Shown here in pieces: positions 35,272-43,479 of a DNA stretch of 64,000 nucleotides (the first letter of the stretch is position 1; every line of letters starts with the position of its first letter). Made by a program: the position numbers and the translations under genes. The stretch is from Bradyrhizobium sp. URHD0069 (GTDB taxonomy: Bacteria > Pseudomonadota > Alphaproteobacteria > Rhizobiales > Xanthobacteraceae): assembly GCF_000701345.1 (NCBI RefSeq), contig NZ_JNIJ01000008.1:124001-188000 (forward strand), written 5' to 3'. The notes under the pieces are model-generated. The model was not told the DNA's origin. It worked only from the letters and a program-made list of their open reading frames with translations, and made no database searches.

Positions 35272-36645
35272 CTAGTCGCGGCTGGATGATGCGGTCGTAG
35301 AGCGCAGATCGGCCCGATTGCGGAAAAGTGCGTAAATCAAAAGGCCGGCAATCATGATCAAGGTACCGAGAAACGACTGCAGCGCCCGCTCCGTCAAAAG
35401 ATAGTACATCATGAAAGCGGTCACGAGCAGGAAAACCGCCGGAGTTATCGGGTATCCCCAGGCGCGATAGGGCCGCGGCAGGTCGGGCTGGGTGATGCGC
35501 AGCTTGATGACGCCGAGCACGGTGAAGAACGAACAGAACAACAGCGCAAACTGGATGAAATCCAGCACCGCCTCGAAACTGCGGGTGAACAGCATCAGGC
35601 TGGCGACCGCGAGCTGGAAGAGGATGGCATAGACCGGCGCGCCGCTGTTCGATTTGCGGGCGAATACCCGCAACGCCGGGATGTCCTCGCCCATGGTCAT
35701 CATAACGCGCGGGCCGATCCACATCATCGCGCTAATGGAAGACACCAGTCCGATGCAGATCATGGCGCCGACGATGCGGCCGCCGACGTCGCCGAAAATA
35801 TAGCTGCCGGCGACATGCGCGACATCGAGCTGGCCGGACAGCTTATCGATCGGTGTGGTGTGGAGGAACACCGCATTCAACGCCACGTACAGCACGAGAA
35901 CGATCAACGTTCCCGCCAATAGGGCGCGCGGCAGGTTTTGCTGCGGCATCCGCATCTCGCCGATGATGTAGGTCGCGGCGTTCCACCCCGAGAACGAATA
36001 CATCACGAACACAAGGCCGATTGCGAACGGCGCGCTGGTGATCGTGGCGAAGTCGGAAATTGACGGCGTAAACGACACCGGCTGCGGCGTGCCGACCACA
36101 AATCCCGCAATCAGGAACGCGACGATCAGCACAACTTTCAAGATGGTCGAGATCAATTGAAACGTGCCGGAGTGCCTGACGCCGGTAAGCTGCACGATCG
36201 ACACCAGCCAGACGACGCCAATCGCGAGTGTCAGCGGTGGAAAACCCGGAAGCACCGATCTGCCGTATTCCCCGAAAGCCATCGCGGCCAGAGCCACCGG
36301 TGCTGCAAACCCAACCGTCGCCGATACCCAGCCGGCCAGAAATCCGAAAGCCGGGTGATAGGCGCGGCTCAGGAAATTGTATTCGCCGCTAGAGCGCGGG
36401 AACATCGCGCCCAGCTCGCTGTAGGAGAAGGCGCCGCACAGCGCGACGATGCCGCCAACACCCCACAACAACAGGATCGAAAAGCCCGAGGGGATATCCC
36501 TGACCTGAAAGCCGAGGCTGGTGAAGACGCCGACGCCAACCATATCGGCTACGACGATCGCGGTGGCCACGATGACCGAGACTGTGGACCCACCTGCGGG
36601 GAGCTGGCCGGGCCACGCCGCGCTTCCCGTTCCTGTTGCCGCCAT
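35272..36645 (-). CDS. APC-superfamily amino-acid permease
   Basis: 457 residues and 12 hydrophobic segments. An N-terminal Gly-rich stretch ([13 protein letters not shown]) is followed by [34 protein letters not shown]-like sequence, the canonical substrate-binding part of APC transporters; [16 protein letters not shown] follows later. It would import amino acids or polyamines by cation symport or exchange. The start was set at the internal ATG 36645; a TTG lies at 36657. It is coupled to the downstream exported-protein gene and has a CtrA box about 75 bp upstream. Confidence 0.9.
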   Translation of the reverse strand: [457 protein letters not shown]

Positions 36646-36721
36646 GTCTGGGTCCAAGGGTTGGGGGTCACGCCAGTGATTGTTTCATCGTGCAGGCTGC
36701 CCGCCTGCAATTCAAGCAATG

Positions 36722-36736
36722 TTAACAATGCCTTAA
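36722..36736. promoter_or_regulatory. CtrA-type box between divergent permease and hydrolase genes
   Basis: TTAA-CAATGCC-TTAA, a perfect full site, 77 bp upstream of the permease start and about 220 bp from the hydrolase start on the other side. Confidence 0.6.
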
Positions 36737-36953
36737 GTTTAGGCGGGAGCTTGGTATTTACACACCTTCAAACGGACACCAAGCCTCGAACAGCTGCGGG
36801 ATTGCGAAAGGCTGGGGGCGTTCTCACAATCGCGACACGATTTCGTGTTTTCTGAGGCTGCCGGGAATGGGGAGTTTTCTCGGAAGCTTAGTCACCTCAT
36901 CGCTAACGAGCTGACATACGCCGATCGCCGGCGGATATTGGGGCAGTAGGTGG

Positions 36954-38267
36954 ATGATCGGGGCGATATTCCAGAGGCACGACTGCGCAGTCCCGGGGAC
37001 GTCACCGGACGCGGCGCGGCATCCGCGGCCGGACGCCCCGAAACGTCGCGCCGGCTCTCATCGATTGCGCTGCATCGCCATCCTGTCGGCGTTTGTACCC
37101 CTATCGTTCATTCTCGTTCACTGCGGCAGGGCGCCGACCACGGGAATGCTGGCTGCCAATACGCCGGTCTCGGCCGGGGATAGTTTTGACGATCGTTTCC
37201 CGGCGCCCCAGTTCAAAGATCGTTTCCCGACCGAGAATGAGAGCTTCGTACAGCGGCAATTCCCTGACGCCGCGCGCAAGCGCACGGCCCAGCCGGAGGC
37301 CACCACCCCCTACCGGGTTGCATCCTTAGCACAAACAGTCTCTTACGAGCGTCCGGCCCGAGGGGATCAGACCACGCTGGTCGGCCTGAAATCTTCGGCG
37401 TTTCCCTATCTCGGCAACAATCCGCGCACCGACGAGCCGTTCCTGAACATTTCTAAGGGCGACCGCCGCGGCCACCGCAGTTACGGCGGCCGGGTCTATT
37501 GGCAGGACGAGACCTACAACGACAACCGCGTCCTGATGCATGTCCCGCAGAATTTCGATGTCCGCAAGCCAGGCGTCATCATCGTGTTCTTCCACGGTAA
37601 CGGCGCGACGCTCGGGCGCGACGTGCGCGACCGGCAACTGGTGCCTCAGCAGATTTCGGATTCCGGCGCGAATGCCGTCCTGCTGGCGCCTCAGCTCGCG
37701 GTCGATGCCGCCGATTCCAGCGCCGGCAAGTTCTGGCAGCCCGGCGGGCTCAAACGCTTCGTGGACGAGTCAGCCGATCACCTCGCCCGTCTCTACGGCG
37801 ATCCGCGAACAGCCAAGGACTTCGCGAACATGCCAGTCGTCATCGTCGGCTACAGCGGCGGCTTCATGCCGGCGGCCTGGAGTCTGGAAGTGGGCAGCCT
37901 CGGCAACCGCGTACGCGGCGTGTTCCTGCTCGATGCGGTCTATGGCGAGCTGGACAAGTTCGCATCATGGATTGTCAACAACCGGTCCGGCTTTTTCGTC
38001 AGCGCGTATACGCGTTTCACCAAGCGGCACGACCGCGAACTCATGCAGATGCTGAAAGACAAAGGCATCGCCATTTCAAATGATATGGACGGGCCGCTGC
38101 GGCCGGGCAGCGTGGTGTTCGTCGAGACCCCCGAAGGCGTGACGCACCGCGACTACGTCACGCGCGCCTGGACCGAAAACCCGGTCAAGGAAGTGCTGGT
38201 CAAGATGGCGGCAACGCCCGCGCTGACGAGAATGGCGGCAACCACCTCCTCGCCCGGGAGCCGGTAA
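36954..38267 (+). CDS. Membrane-anchored alpha/beta hydrolase-like protein
   Basis: 437 residues. A long Arg-rich N-terminus leads into one hydrophobic segment (CIAILSAFVPLSFILVHCG), with an atypical residue before the Cys that argues against a normal lipobox. The C-terminal 300 residues have an alpha/beta-hydrolase core: GVIIVFFHGNGATLGRD (oxyanion loop), VVIVGYSGGFMPAAW (nucleophile elbow with Ser) and GVFLLDAVYGELD, with a late GVTHRDYVT His. It is probably an envelope esterase or peptidase. Confidence 0.72.
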   Translation: MIGAIFQRHDCAVPGTSPDAARHPRPDAPKRRAGSHRLRCIAILSAFVPLSFILVHCGRAPTTGMLAANTPVSAGDSFDDRFPAPQFKDRFPTENESFVQRQFPDAARKRTAQPEATTPYRVASLAQTVSYERPARGDQTTLVGLKSSAFPYLGNNPRTDEPFLNISKGDRRGHRSYGGRVYWQDETYNDNRVLMHVPQNFDVRKPGVIIVFFHGNGATLGRDVRDRQLVPQQISDSGANAVLLAPQLAVDAADSSAGKFWQPGGLKRFVDESADHLARLYGDPRTAKDFANMPVVIVGYSGGFMPAAWSLEVGSLGNRVRGVFLLDAVYGELDKFASWIVNNRSGFFVSAYTRFTKRHDRELMQMLKDKGIAISNDMDGPLRPGSVVFVETPEGVTHRDYVTRAWTENPVKEVLVKMAATPALTRMAATTSSPGSR

Positions 38268-38332
38268 GTTTGGGCGCTTCGCAAGCCCCGCTTCACCCTA
38301 ACCTCCTCCTCATACATCAGCGGGATGCCCGA

Positions 38333-38677
38333 CTACTTCGGCGGTTTGGGTATTTTCTGGGCGAAGCTGTTAAAGCATTTCAGCCGCTCGTCTTCTTCCT
38401 TGGTGAGACGGCAATCCGCGACAGCCTTCGCCGGAGGCGCCTTGGGATTTGGCTTGGGCGGGAAGATCTCGTCGTAGCAATTCAGCCGCTCTTTTGTTTC
38501 ATCGTCGATCTCGAGACAGGCCTGCAACTTCACCGCAACCGATTGGGCCTTGGGCTTTGCAGCTTCGCCGCGCGGCTTTACCTGGACCAGCGGCTTTCCT
38601 CCGACGTTCGGCGGGCTGTCTTGGGCCATTGCCGCGGCCGAGTATAGGATGAGGACGAGCGCGAGTATGCTTCTCAT
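38333..38677 (-). CDS. Small secreted protein with duplicated Cys motif
   Basis: 114 residues. The signal peptide is MRSILALVLILYSAAAMAQ and a Pro/Lys linker follows. Two blocks share a pattern: ACLEIDDETKERLNCYDEI and DCRLTKEEDERLKCFNSF, each Cys-x(9-12)-ERLxC followed by Tyr/Phe. This spacing recalls the VasI/T6SS-associated Cys motif, in which a disulfide ties two helices. A Lys/Pro tail ends it. The function is unknown. Confidence 0.65.
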   Translation of the reverse strand: MRSILALVLILYSAAAMAQDSPPNVGGKPLVQVKPRGEAAKPKAQSVAVKLQACLEIDDETKERLNCYDEIFPPKPNPKAPPAKAVADCRLTKEEDERLKCFNSFAQKIPKPPK

Positions 38678-38788
38678 GTCACTTCACTTCCGTTTTTGCC
38701 TGACGGGCTAAGGGCAATACAAATTTCGCGGGCTGAAGAAAAGCACGCGGCGCAAATCTTGTCGACGGTTTCGGTAGGGGCTTTCGCG

Positions 38789-39976
38789 TCAGCCGGCCGG
38801 CTCTGACGCGCGCCGTGGTTTGGTCAGGGTCACCGTGATCAGCGCCAGCCCGACAAAGGCCATCGCTATATAGCCGGCGCCGTGCAACAGCTCACGCGCA
38901 AATAGCACCGCGCCGATCGCCGAACCAACGGCTTGCCCAATATAGAGCACCGATGTGTTGAGCGACACCGACGCCGACGCGAGCGCAGGTGCAGCACCGA
39001 CCAGCCGTACCTGCTGCATCGAAACGGTCGAGGCGAATCCCAATCCCCAGATCGCGACCGAGCTAGCCATCAGCGGGTAGCTGTTGGCGCTGAGCGCCCA
39101 TCCAGTCACGCCGGTCAGCATCAAGGCCGTAAACAACAATGAAGTCTTGTAGGCGCCCCAGGAATCCACGATGCGCGTCGCGATCGCTACTCCGATAAAG
39201 CCGAACACGCCGTAGATCATGAATACCAACCCTACGGCGTCCGGAGTGGCATGCGTCAGCTTCGTCAGCAGTGGTCCCATGAACGTAAACACCACGAACT
39301 GACCGGACATCTGCAATGTCGTGATCGACAGCAAGAGAACGATCATGCGGTTGCGCCCGACGTCCGTCCAGGTCTTGAGGTCGACCGGTGCGCCGACCAA
39401 TCCACCCGGCAGACGCCACGCCAGAAGCAGGAAACTGAAACAGCCGATCAAACCGATGCTGCCGTAAACCGCGCGCCAGCCGTAACGGCTGGCGATGAAC
39501 GTGATCATCGGCAGGCCGATCGCAGCGGCGAGCGACCATCCGAGAAAGATATACGCGATAGCGCTGCCGCGTTTTTCCGCCGGCACGATCAGTGCGCCGG
39601 TGCCCGCCGCCTGCGGTGTATAGAGCGCGCCGACCGCCAGCATGATCAGGCGAATGATCAACAGACTGACATAATCGGGCGCAAACGCCGAGGCGACGTT
39701 GGCGAATGCGAGCACTGCCAGTGTCGCGGCGAGCAGGGTGCGGCGCTCGATCCGGCTGGTCAGCCACGCCGTCAGCGGCGAGCCGATGCACAGCACGATC
39801 GCGCCGAAGGTGATCAGCAGGCCCGCGTCGCCGATGGTGACATCAAGGCCGGAAGCCAGTTCGCTCAACATGCCCGCCGGCGCCAGCACGGAGCAGCCGG
39901 TGACGACATTTCCGAGCATCAAGGCGGTGGGAGCGAAGCGGCGTGCGGCTGGAACGCGTTCGGGCGAATTTTTCAT
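38789..39976 (-). CDS. MFS transporter, drug/arabinose efflux type
   Basis: 395 residues and 12 hydrophobic segments. It has the MFS loop TAWLTSRIERRTLLA after helix 2 and a compact layout typical of efflux pumps (AraJ/Bcr-like). It opens PTALMLGNVVTGCSVLAPAGMLSELA, and the C-terminal half has YGVFGFIGVAIATRIVDSWG. The substrate is unknown. It is a single gene divergent from thrS, which is 190 bp away, so the shared gap holds both promoters. Confidence 0.85.
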   Translation of the reverse strand: MKNSPERVPAARRFAPTALMLGNVVTGCSVLAPAGMLSELASGLDVTIGDAGLLITFGAIVLCIGSPLTAWLTSRIERRTLLAATLAVLAFANVASAFAPDYVSLLIIRLIMLAVGALYTPQAAGTGALIVPAEKRGSAIAYIFLGWSLAAAIGLPMITFIASRYGWRAVYGSIGLIGCFSFLLLAWRLPGGLVGAPVDLKTWTDVGRNRMIVLLLSITTLQMSGQFVVFTFMGPLLTKLTHATPDAVGLVFMIYGVFGFIGVAIATRIVDSWGAYKTSLLFTALMLTGVTGWALSANSYPLMASSVAIWGLGFASTVSMQQVRLVGAAPALASASVSLNTSVLYIGQAVGSAIGAVLFARELLHGAGYIAMAFVGLALITVTLTKPRRASEPAG

Positions 39977-40164
39977 GCAAATGCATCTAGACCGCTTCGG
40001 GATGAAATGAAAGAGTACGACGAACTATTTCGCAGCGCTCTGGCGGCCATCTGGCTCGCACGATTTTCTTGGGACTGCCGGATTGCGTTGCGCGAATCCC
40101 CTGCTATACCGCTGCTTTCCGCTTACCTGCGCTCGTTCGCAGGAGTGAGCATACGGAGACAGCC

Positions 40165-42207
40165 ATGCCAGACAATAGTGCGCCCGCCTCGGGATTCCAG
40201 TACAGCGTCGCCAATCTCAAACCGGTCGAATCCAACAAGATAGCCCTCACCTTCCCCGACGGCGCAAAACGCGAATTTCCCAAAAACATCACCGGCCTGG
40301 ATATCGCCAAGGGCATCTCGCCCTCGCTCGCAAAGCGCACGGTGGCGATGGCGCTGGACGGCGTACTCACCGATCTCGCCGACCCCATCGAGCACGATGC
40401 AAAAATCGAATTCATCGCCCGCGACGACGCGCGCGCGCTGGAGCTGATCCGGCACGACGCGGCGCACGTGCTGGCCGAAGCCGTGCAGACGCTGTGGCCA
40501 GGCACGCAGGTCACCATCGGCCCGGTGATCGAGAACGGCTTCTATTACGATTTCTTCCGCAACGAGCCGTTCACGCCGGAGGATTTTGCCGCGATTGAGA
40601 AGAAGATGCGGGAGATCATCGCGCGCGACAAACCCTTCACCAAGGAAATCTGGACGCGCGAACAGGCAAAGCAGGTGTTCGCCGACAACGGCGAGATGTT
40701 CAAGGTCGAACTGGTCGACGCGATCCCGGCCGACCAGACCATCACGATCTACAAGCAGGGCGACTGGTTCGATCTCTGCCGCGGGCCGCACATGACGTCC
40801 ACCGGCAAGATCGGCAACGCGTTCAAGCTGATGAAGGTTGCAGGCGCCTATTGGCGCGGCGACAGCAACAATCCGATGCTGACGCGGATCTACGGCACCG
40901 CGTTTGCCAAGCAGGAAGACCTAGACGCGTATCTGAAGCAGATCGAGGAAGCCGAGAAGCGCGACCACCGCAAGCTCGGCCGCGAGCTCGACCTGTTTCA
41001 CTTCCAGGAAGAAGGTCCCGGCGTGGTGTTCTGGCACGCCAAGGGCTGGACCATCTTCCAGGAGTTGATCGCCTATATGCGCCGGCGCCTCTTGGGAGAT
41101 TACAGCGAAGTCAACGCGCCGCAGATCCTCGACAAGGCGCTGTGGGAAACCTCGGGCCATTGGGAGTGGTATCGCGAGAACATGTTCGCCGCGCAATCCG
41201 CCGGCGACGAGGCCGAGGACAAGCGCTGGTTCGCGCTCAAGCCGATGAACTGTCCGGGGCATGTGCAAATCTTCAAGCACGGCCTGAAGAGCTATCGCGA
41301 TCTGCCTTTACGACTGGCCGAATTCGGCGTGGTGCATCGCTACGAGCCGTCAGGCGCGATGCACGGCCTGATGCGGGTGCGGGGCTTCACCCAAGACGAC
41401 GCCCATGTGTTCTGCACCGAGCAGCAACTCGCCGACGAGTGCCTGAAGATCAACGATTTAATCCTGTCGACCTATTCGGATTTCGGTTTTGAGGGCGAGC
41501 TCACGGTCAAACTTTCGACCCGGCCGGAAAAACGCGTCGGTACGGACGAGATGTGGGACCATGCCGAGCGCGTGATGGCGACCGTACTTTCGGAGATCCA
41601 GGCGCAGGGCCACAACCGCATCAAGACCACGATCAATCCCGGCGAAGGCGCGTTCTACGGACCGAAGTTCGAATACGTGCTGCGCGACGCGATCGGCCGC
41701 GACTGGCAGTGCGGCACCACGCAGGTCGACTTCAACCTGCCGGAGCGGTTCGGCGCGTTCTACATCGATGCCGATGGTTCGAAGAAAGCGCCGGTTATGG
41801 TGCACCGCGCGATCTGCGGCTCGATGGAGCGCTTCATAGGCATTCTGATCGAGCATTTTGCGGGCAATTTCCCGCTCTGGCTGGCGCCGGTGCAGGCGGT
41901 GGTCACCACCATCACCTCGGAAGGCGACGAATATGCCAAAGTCGTCGCAGCCGCCGCGCGGCGTGCCGGCTTGCGCGTCGAGATCGATCTGCGCAACGAG
42001 AAGATCAACTACAAGGTCCGCGAGCATTCGCTGGCGAAAATCCCGGCGCTGCTGGTGGTCGGCAAGAAGGAAGCCGAGACGCACTCGGTTTCGATCCGAC
42101 GGCTGGGCAGCGACGGTCAGAAGGTGATGCCGACAAACGAAGCGCTGGCCGCGCTGGTCGATGAAGCAACGCCGCCGGACGTGAAGCGGGTGAAGCAATC
42201 GGCTTGA
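40165..42207 (+). CDS. thrS: Threonyl-tRNA synthetase
   Basis: 680 residues. It attaches Thr to tRNA-Thr. Domains in order: TGS (about 20-85), editing domain with the zinc-like HxxxH ([18 protein letters not shown]) and [13 protein letters not shown] sequence, class II catalytic core (motif 2 [10 protein letters not shown] with the zinc Cys, [23 protein letters not shown], motif 3 [15 protein letters not shown]) and C-terminal anticodon-binding domain ([15 protein letters not shown]). The start at 40165 has a GGAGA site. A complete, normal gene. Confidence 0.97.
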   Translation: MPDNSAPASGFQYSVANLKPVESNKIALTFPDGAKREFPKNITGLDIAKGISPSLAKRTVAMALDGVLTDLADPIEHDAKIEFIARDDARALELIRHDAAHVLAEAVQTLWPGTQVTIGPVIENGFYYDFFRNEPFTPEDFAAIEKKMREIIARDKPFTKEIWTREQAKQVFADNGEMFKVELVDAIPADQTITIYKQGDWFDLCRGPHMTSTGKIGNAFKLMKVAGAYWRGDSNNPMLTRIYGTAFAKQEDLDAYLKQIEEAEKRDHRKLGRELDLFHFQEEGPGVVFWHAKGWTIFQELIAYMRRRLLGDYSEVNAPQILDKALWETSGHWEWYRENMFAAQSAGDEAEDKRWFALKPMNCPGHVQIFKHGLKSYRDLPLRLAEFGVVHRYEPSGAMHGLMRVRGFTQDDAHVFCTEQQLADECLKINDLILSTYSDFGFEGELTVKLSTRPEKRVGTDEMWDHAERVMATVLSEIQAQGHNRIKTTINPGEGAFYGPKFEYVLRDAIGRDWQCGTTQVDFNLPERFGAFYIDADGSKKAPVMVHRAICGSMERFIGILIEHFAGNFPLWLAPVQAVVTTITSEGDEYAKVVAAAARRAGLRVEIDLRNEKINYKVREHSLAKIPALLVVGKKEAETHSVSIRRLGSDGQKVMPTNEALAALVDEATPPDVKRVKQSA

Positions 42208-42216
42208 AAGGACACT

Positions 42217-42534
42217 TCAAGGTGTGTGGCCGTTTCCACGATACTGGGTCGGCGAGACACCGAGGCGGCGGCGGAAGCAGCGGTTGAAGTAAGGGACTTC
42301 GTTGAAGCCGCAGGCATACGCGATCTCGCCGACGGCGGATCGGTGATCGACTGGACTCATCAGCATGCTCCGCGCTTTTTGTAACCGCACCTCGAGCACG
42401 CGTTCGGTAAAGCTCGCACCCGTCTCCTGCAGCAGTTCTTGCACATAGCGCGGCGACACCTGAAGCTTCAGTGCTGCGCGACCTCGCCGCGTCGGATTTA
42501 TGTCGGTGGTGACGTCTGAGGCCCCGGCGCAGGC
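42217..42534 (-). pseudogene. AraC-family regulator remnant (C-terminal domain)
   Basis: The frame encodes an AraC helix-turn-helix end: VSPRYVQELLQETGASFTERVLEVRLQKARSML then IAYACGFNEVPYFNRCFRRRLGVSPTQYR. The upstream part (TDINPTRRGRAALKLQ) is degenerate and runs into a TAA at 42535 with no sensor domain or credible start. A GTG at 42459 could express an 80-residue domain, but decay is more likely. It sits 9 bp after the thrS stop on the other strand. Confidence 0.75.
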
Positions 42535-42729
42535 TTAGACCACCCCCGCGACACCACGTCAGAGCACCCGGATGACCAGCCGATAGCGGCGACCCGACCC
42601 GGCTTTGCATCAGACACGAGCGACGTCTCGTGACGCCAGCTTTTAGAAGCTTAATAACCGACCTGGCCTTGTTATCACTGTGGATCTTCCGATATCAGGG
42701 ATCAGCACAATCATTTGACTGCGATCCGG

Positions 42730-43293
42730 ATGCAAGACGCCATCGAACTCCTGAAAATGCGCCGCTCGGTAAAACCGCGCGAGATGAGCGGCCCCGGCCC
42801 CTCGCCTGCCGAACTCGAAACTATCCTGACCATTGGCGCGCGGGTCCCCGATCACGGCAAGCTGACGCCGTGGCGCTTTATCGTATTCGAAGGCGACGCG
42901 CGCGTTCGCGCCGGCGAGGTCATCGCAAAGGTGTTCACGCTGAAGAATCCGTCCGCGCCGGCAGCCGATATCGAAATCGAGAAGCGGCGATTAACGGATG
43001 CGCCGCTGGTGATTGGGGTGGTCAGTTTCACCAAGCCGCATCCCAAGGTGCCGCCGTGGGAGCAGGAATTGTCCGCGGGCGCCAGCGCCATGAACATCGT
43101 GACTGCTGCGACGGCGCTCGGCTACGGCGCGTGCTGGCTGACCGGCTGGTTCGCGTTTGACCGCGACGTGCTCGATGGGCTCGGATTGAAAGCGGACGAA
43201 AAGCTCGTCGGCCTCATCCATATCGGCAGGCCGTCGAAGGCCAGCCAAGACCGCCCGCGCCCGGCGCTCGCGGATATCGTGACCCGGTTTTAG
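42730..43293 (+). CDS. Nitroreductase family flavoprotein
   Basis: 187 residues from the ATG at 42730 (an alternative TTG is at 42715). It is an FMN-dependent NAD(P)H oxidoreductase of the compact nitroreductase/YdjA-like type. The N-terminus LLKMRRSVKPREM binds FMN phosphate; GARVPDHGKLTPWRFIVFEG and the C-terminal LVGLIHIGRPSK are family hallmarks. It probably reduces nitro-aromatics or quinones, but the real substrate is open. A GC-rich palindrome follows the stop. Confidence 0.9.
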   Translation: MQDAIELLKMRRSVKPREMSGPGPSPAELETILTIGARVPDHGKLTPWRFIVFEGDARVRAGEVIAKVFTLKNPSAPAADIEIEKRRLTDAPLVIGVVSFTKPHPKVPPWEQELSAGASAMNIVTAATALGYGACWLTGWFAFDRDVLDGLGLKADEKLVGLIHIGRPSKASQDRPRPALADIVTRF

Positions 43294-43304
43294 ACGGTGT
43301 CGTC

Positions 43305-43366
43305 ATTGCCGGGCATAGCAGTCTGCCTTGCGCAGACTACGTAAACTTGTCTGCGCTCCCGGCAAT
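43305..43366. repeat. Palindromic REP-like element after the nitroreductase
   Basis: Outer arms ATTGCCGGG (43305-43313) and CCCGGCAAT (43358-43366), with an inner hairpin GTCTGC/GCAGAC. It is 12 bp past the nitroreductase stop and about 115 bp from the GGDEF-EAL stop, where it would also stop transcription from both sides. Confidence 0.65.
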
Positions 43367-43479
43367 CCGTCCTTCACTGAAGGAAGACTCATTTGAAGAA
43401 GGATGAATACTGAAGAAGGATAGACGCCCGGATCATTTCCGATCAAGTCGGGAGCTGGCATCGAGGCATGCTCAATCGC

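Noticed and set aside
40165..42207. A link between thrS and the tRNA-Thr attachment site
   Set aside because: They are 38 kb apart and thrS is a normal core gene; both concerning threonine is most simply coincidence.
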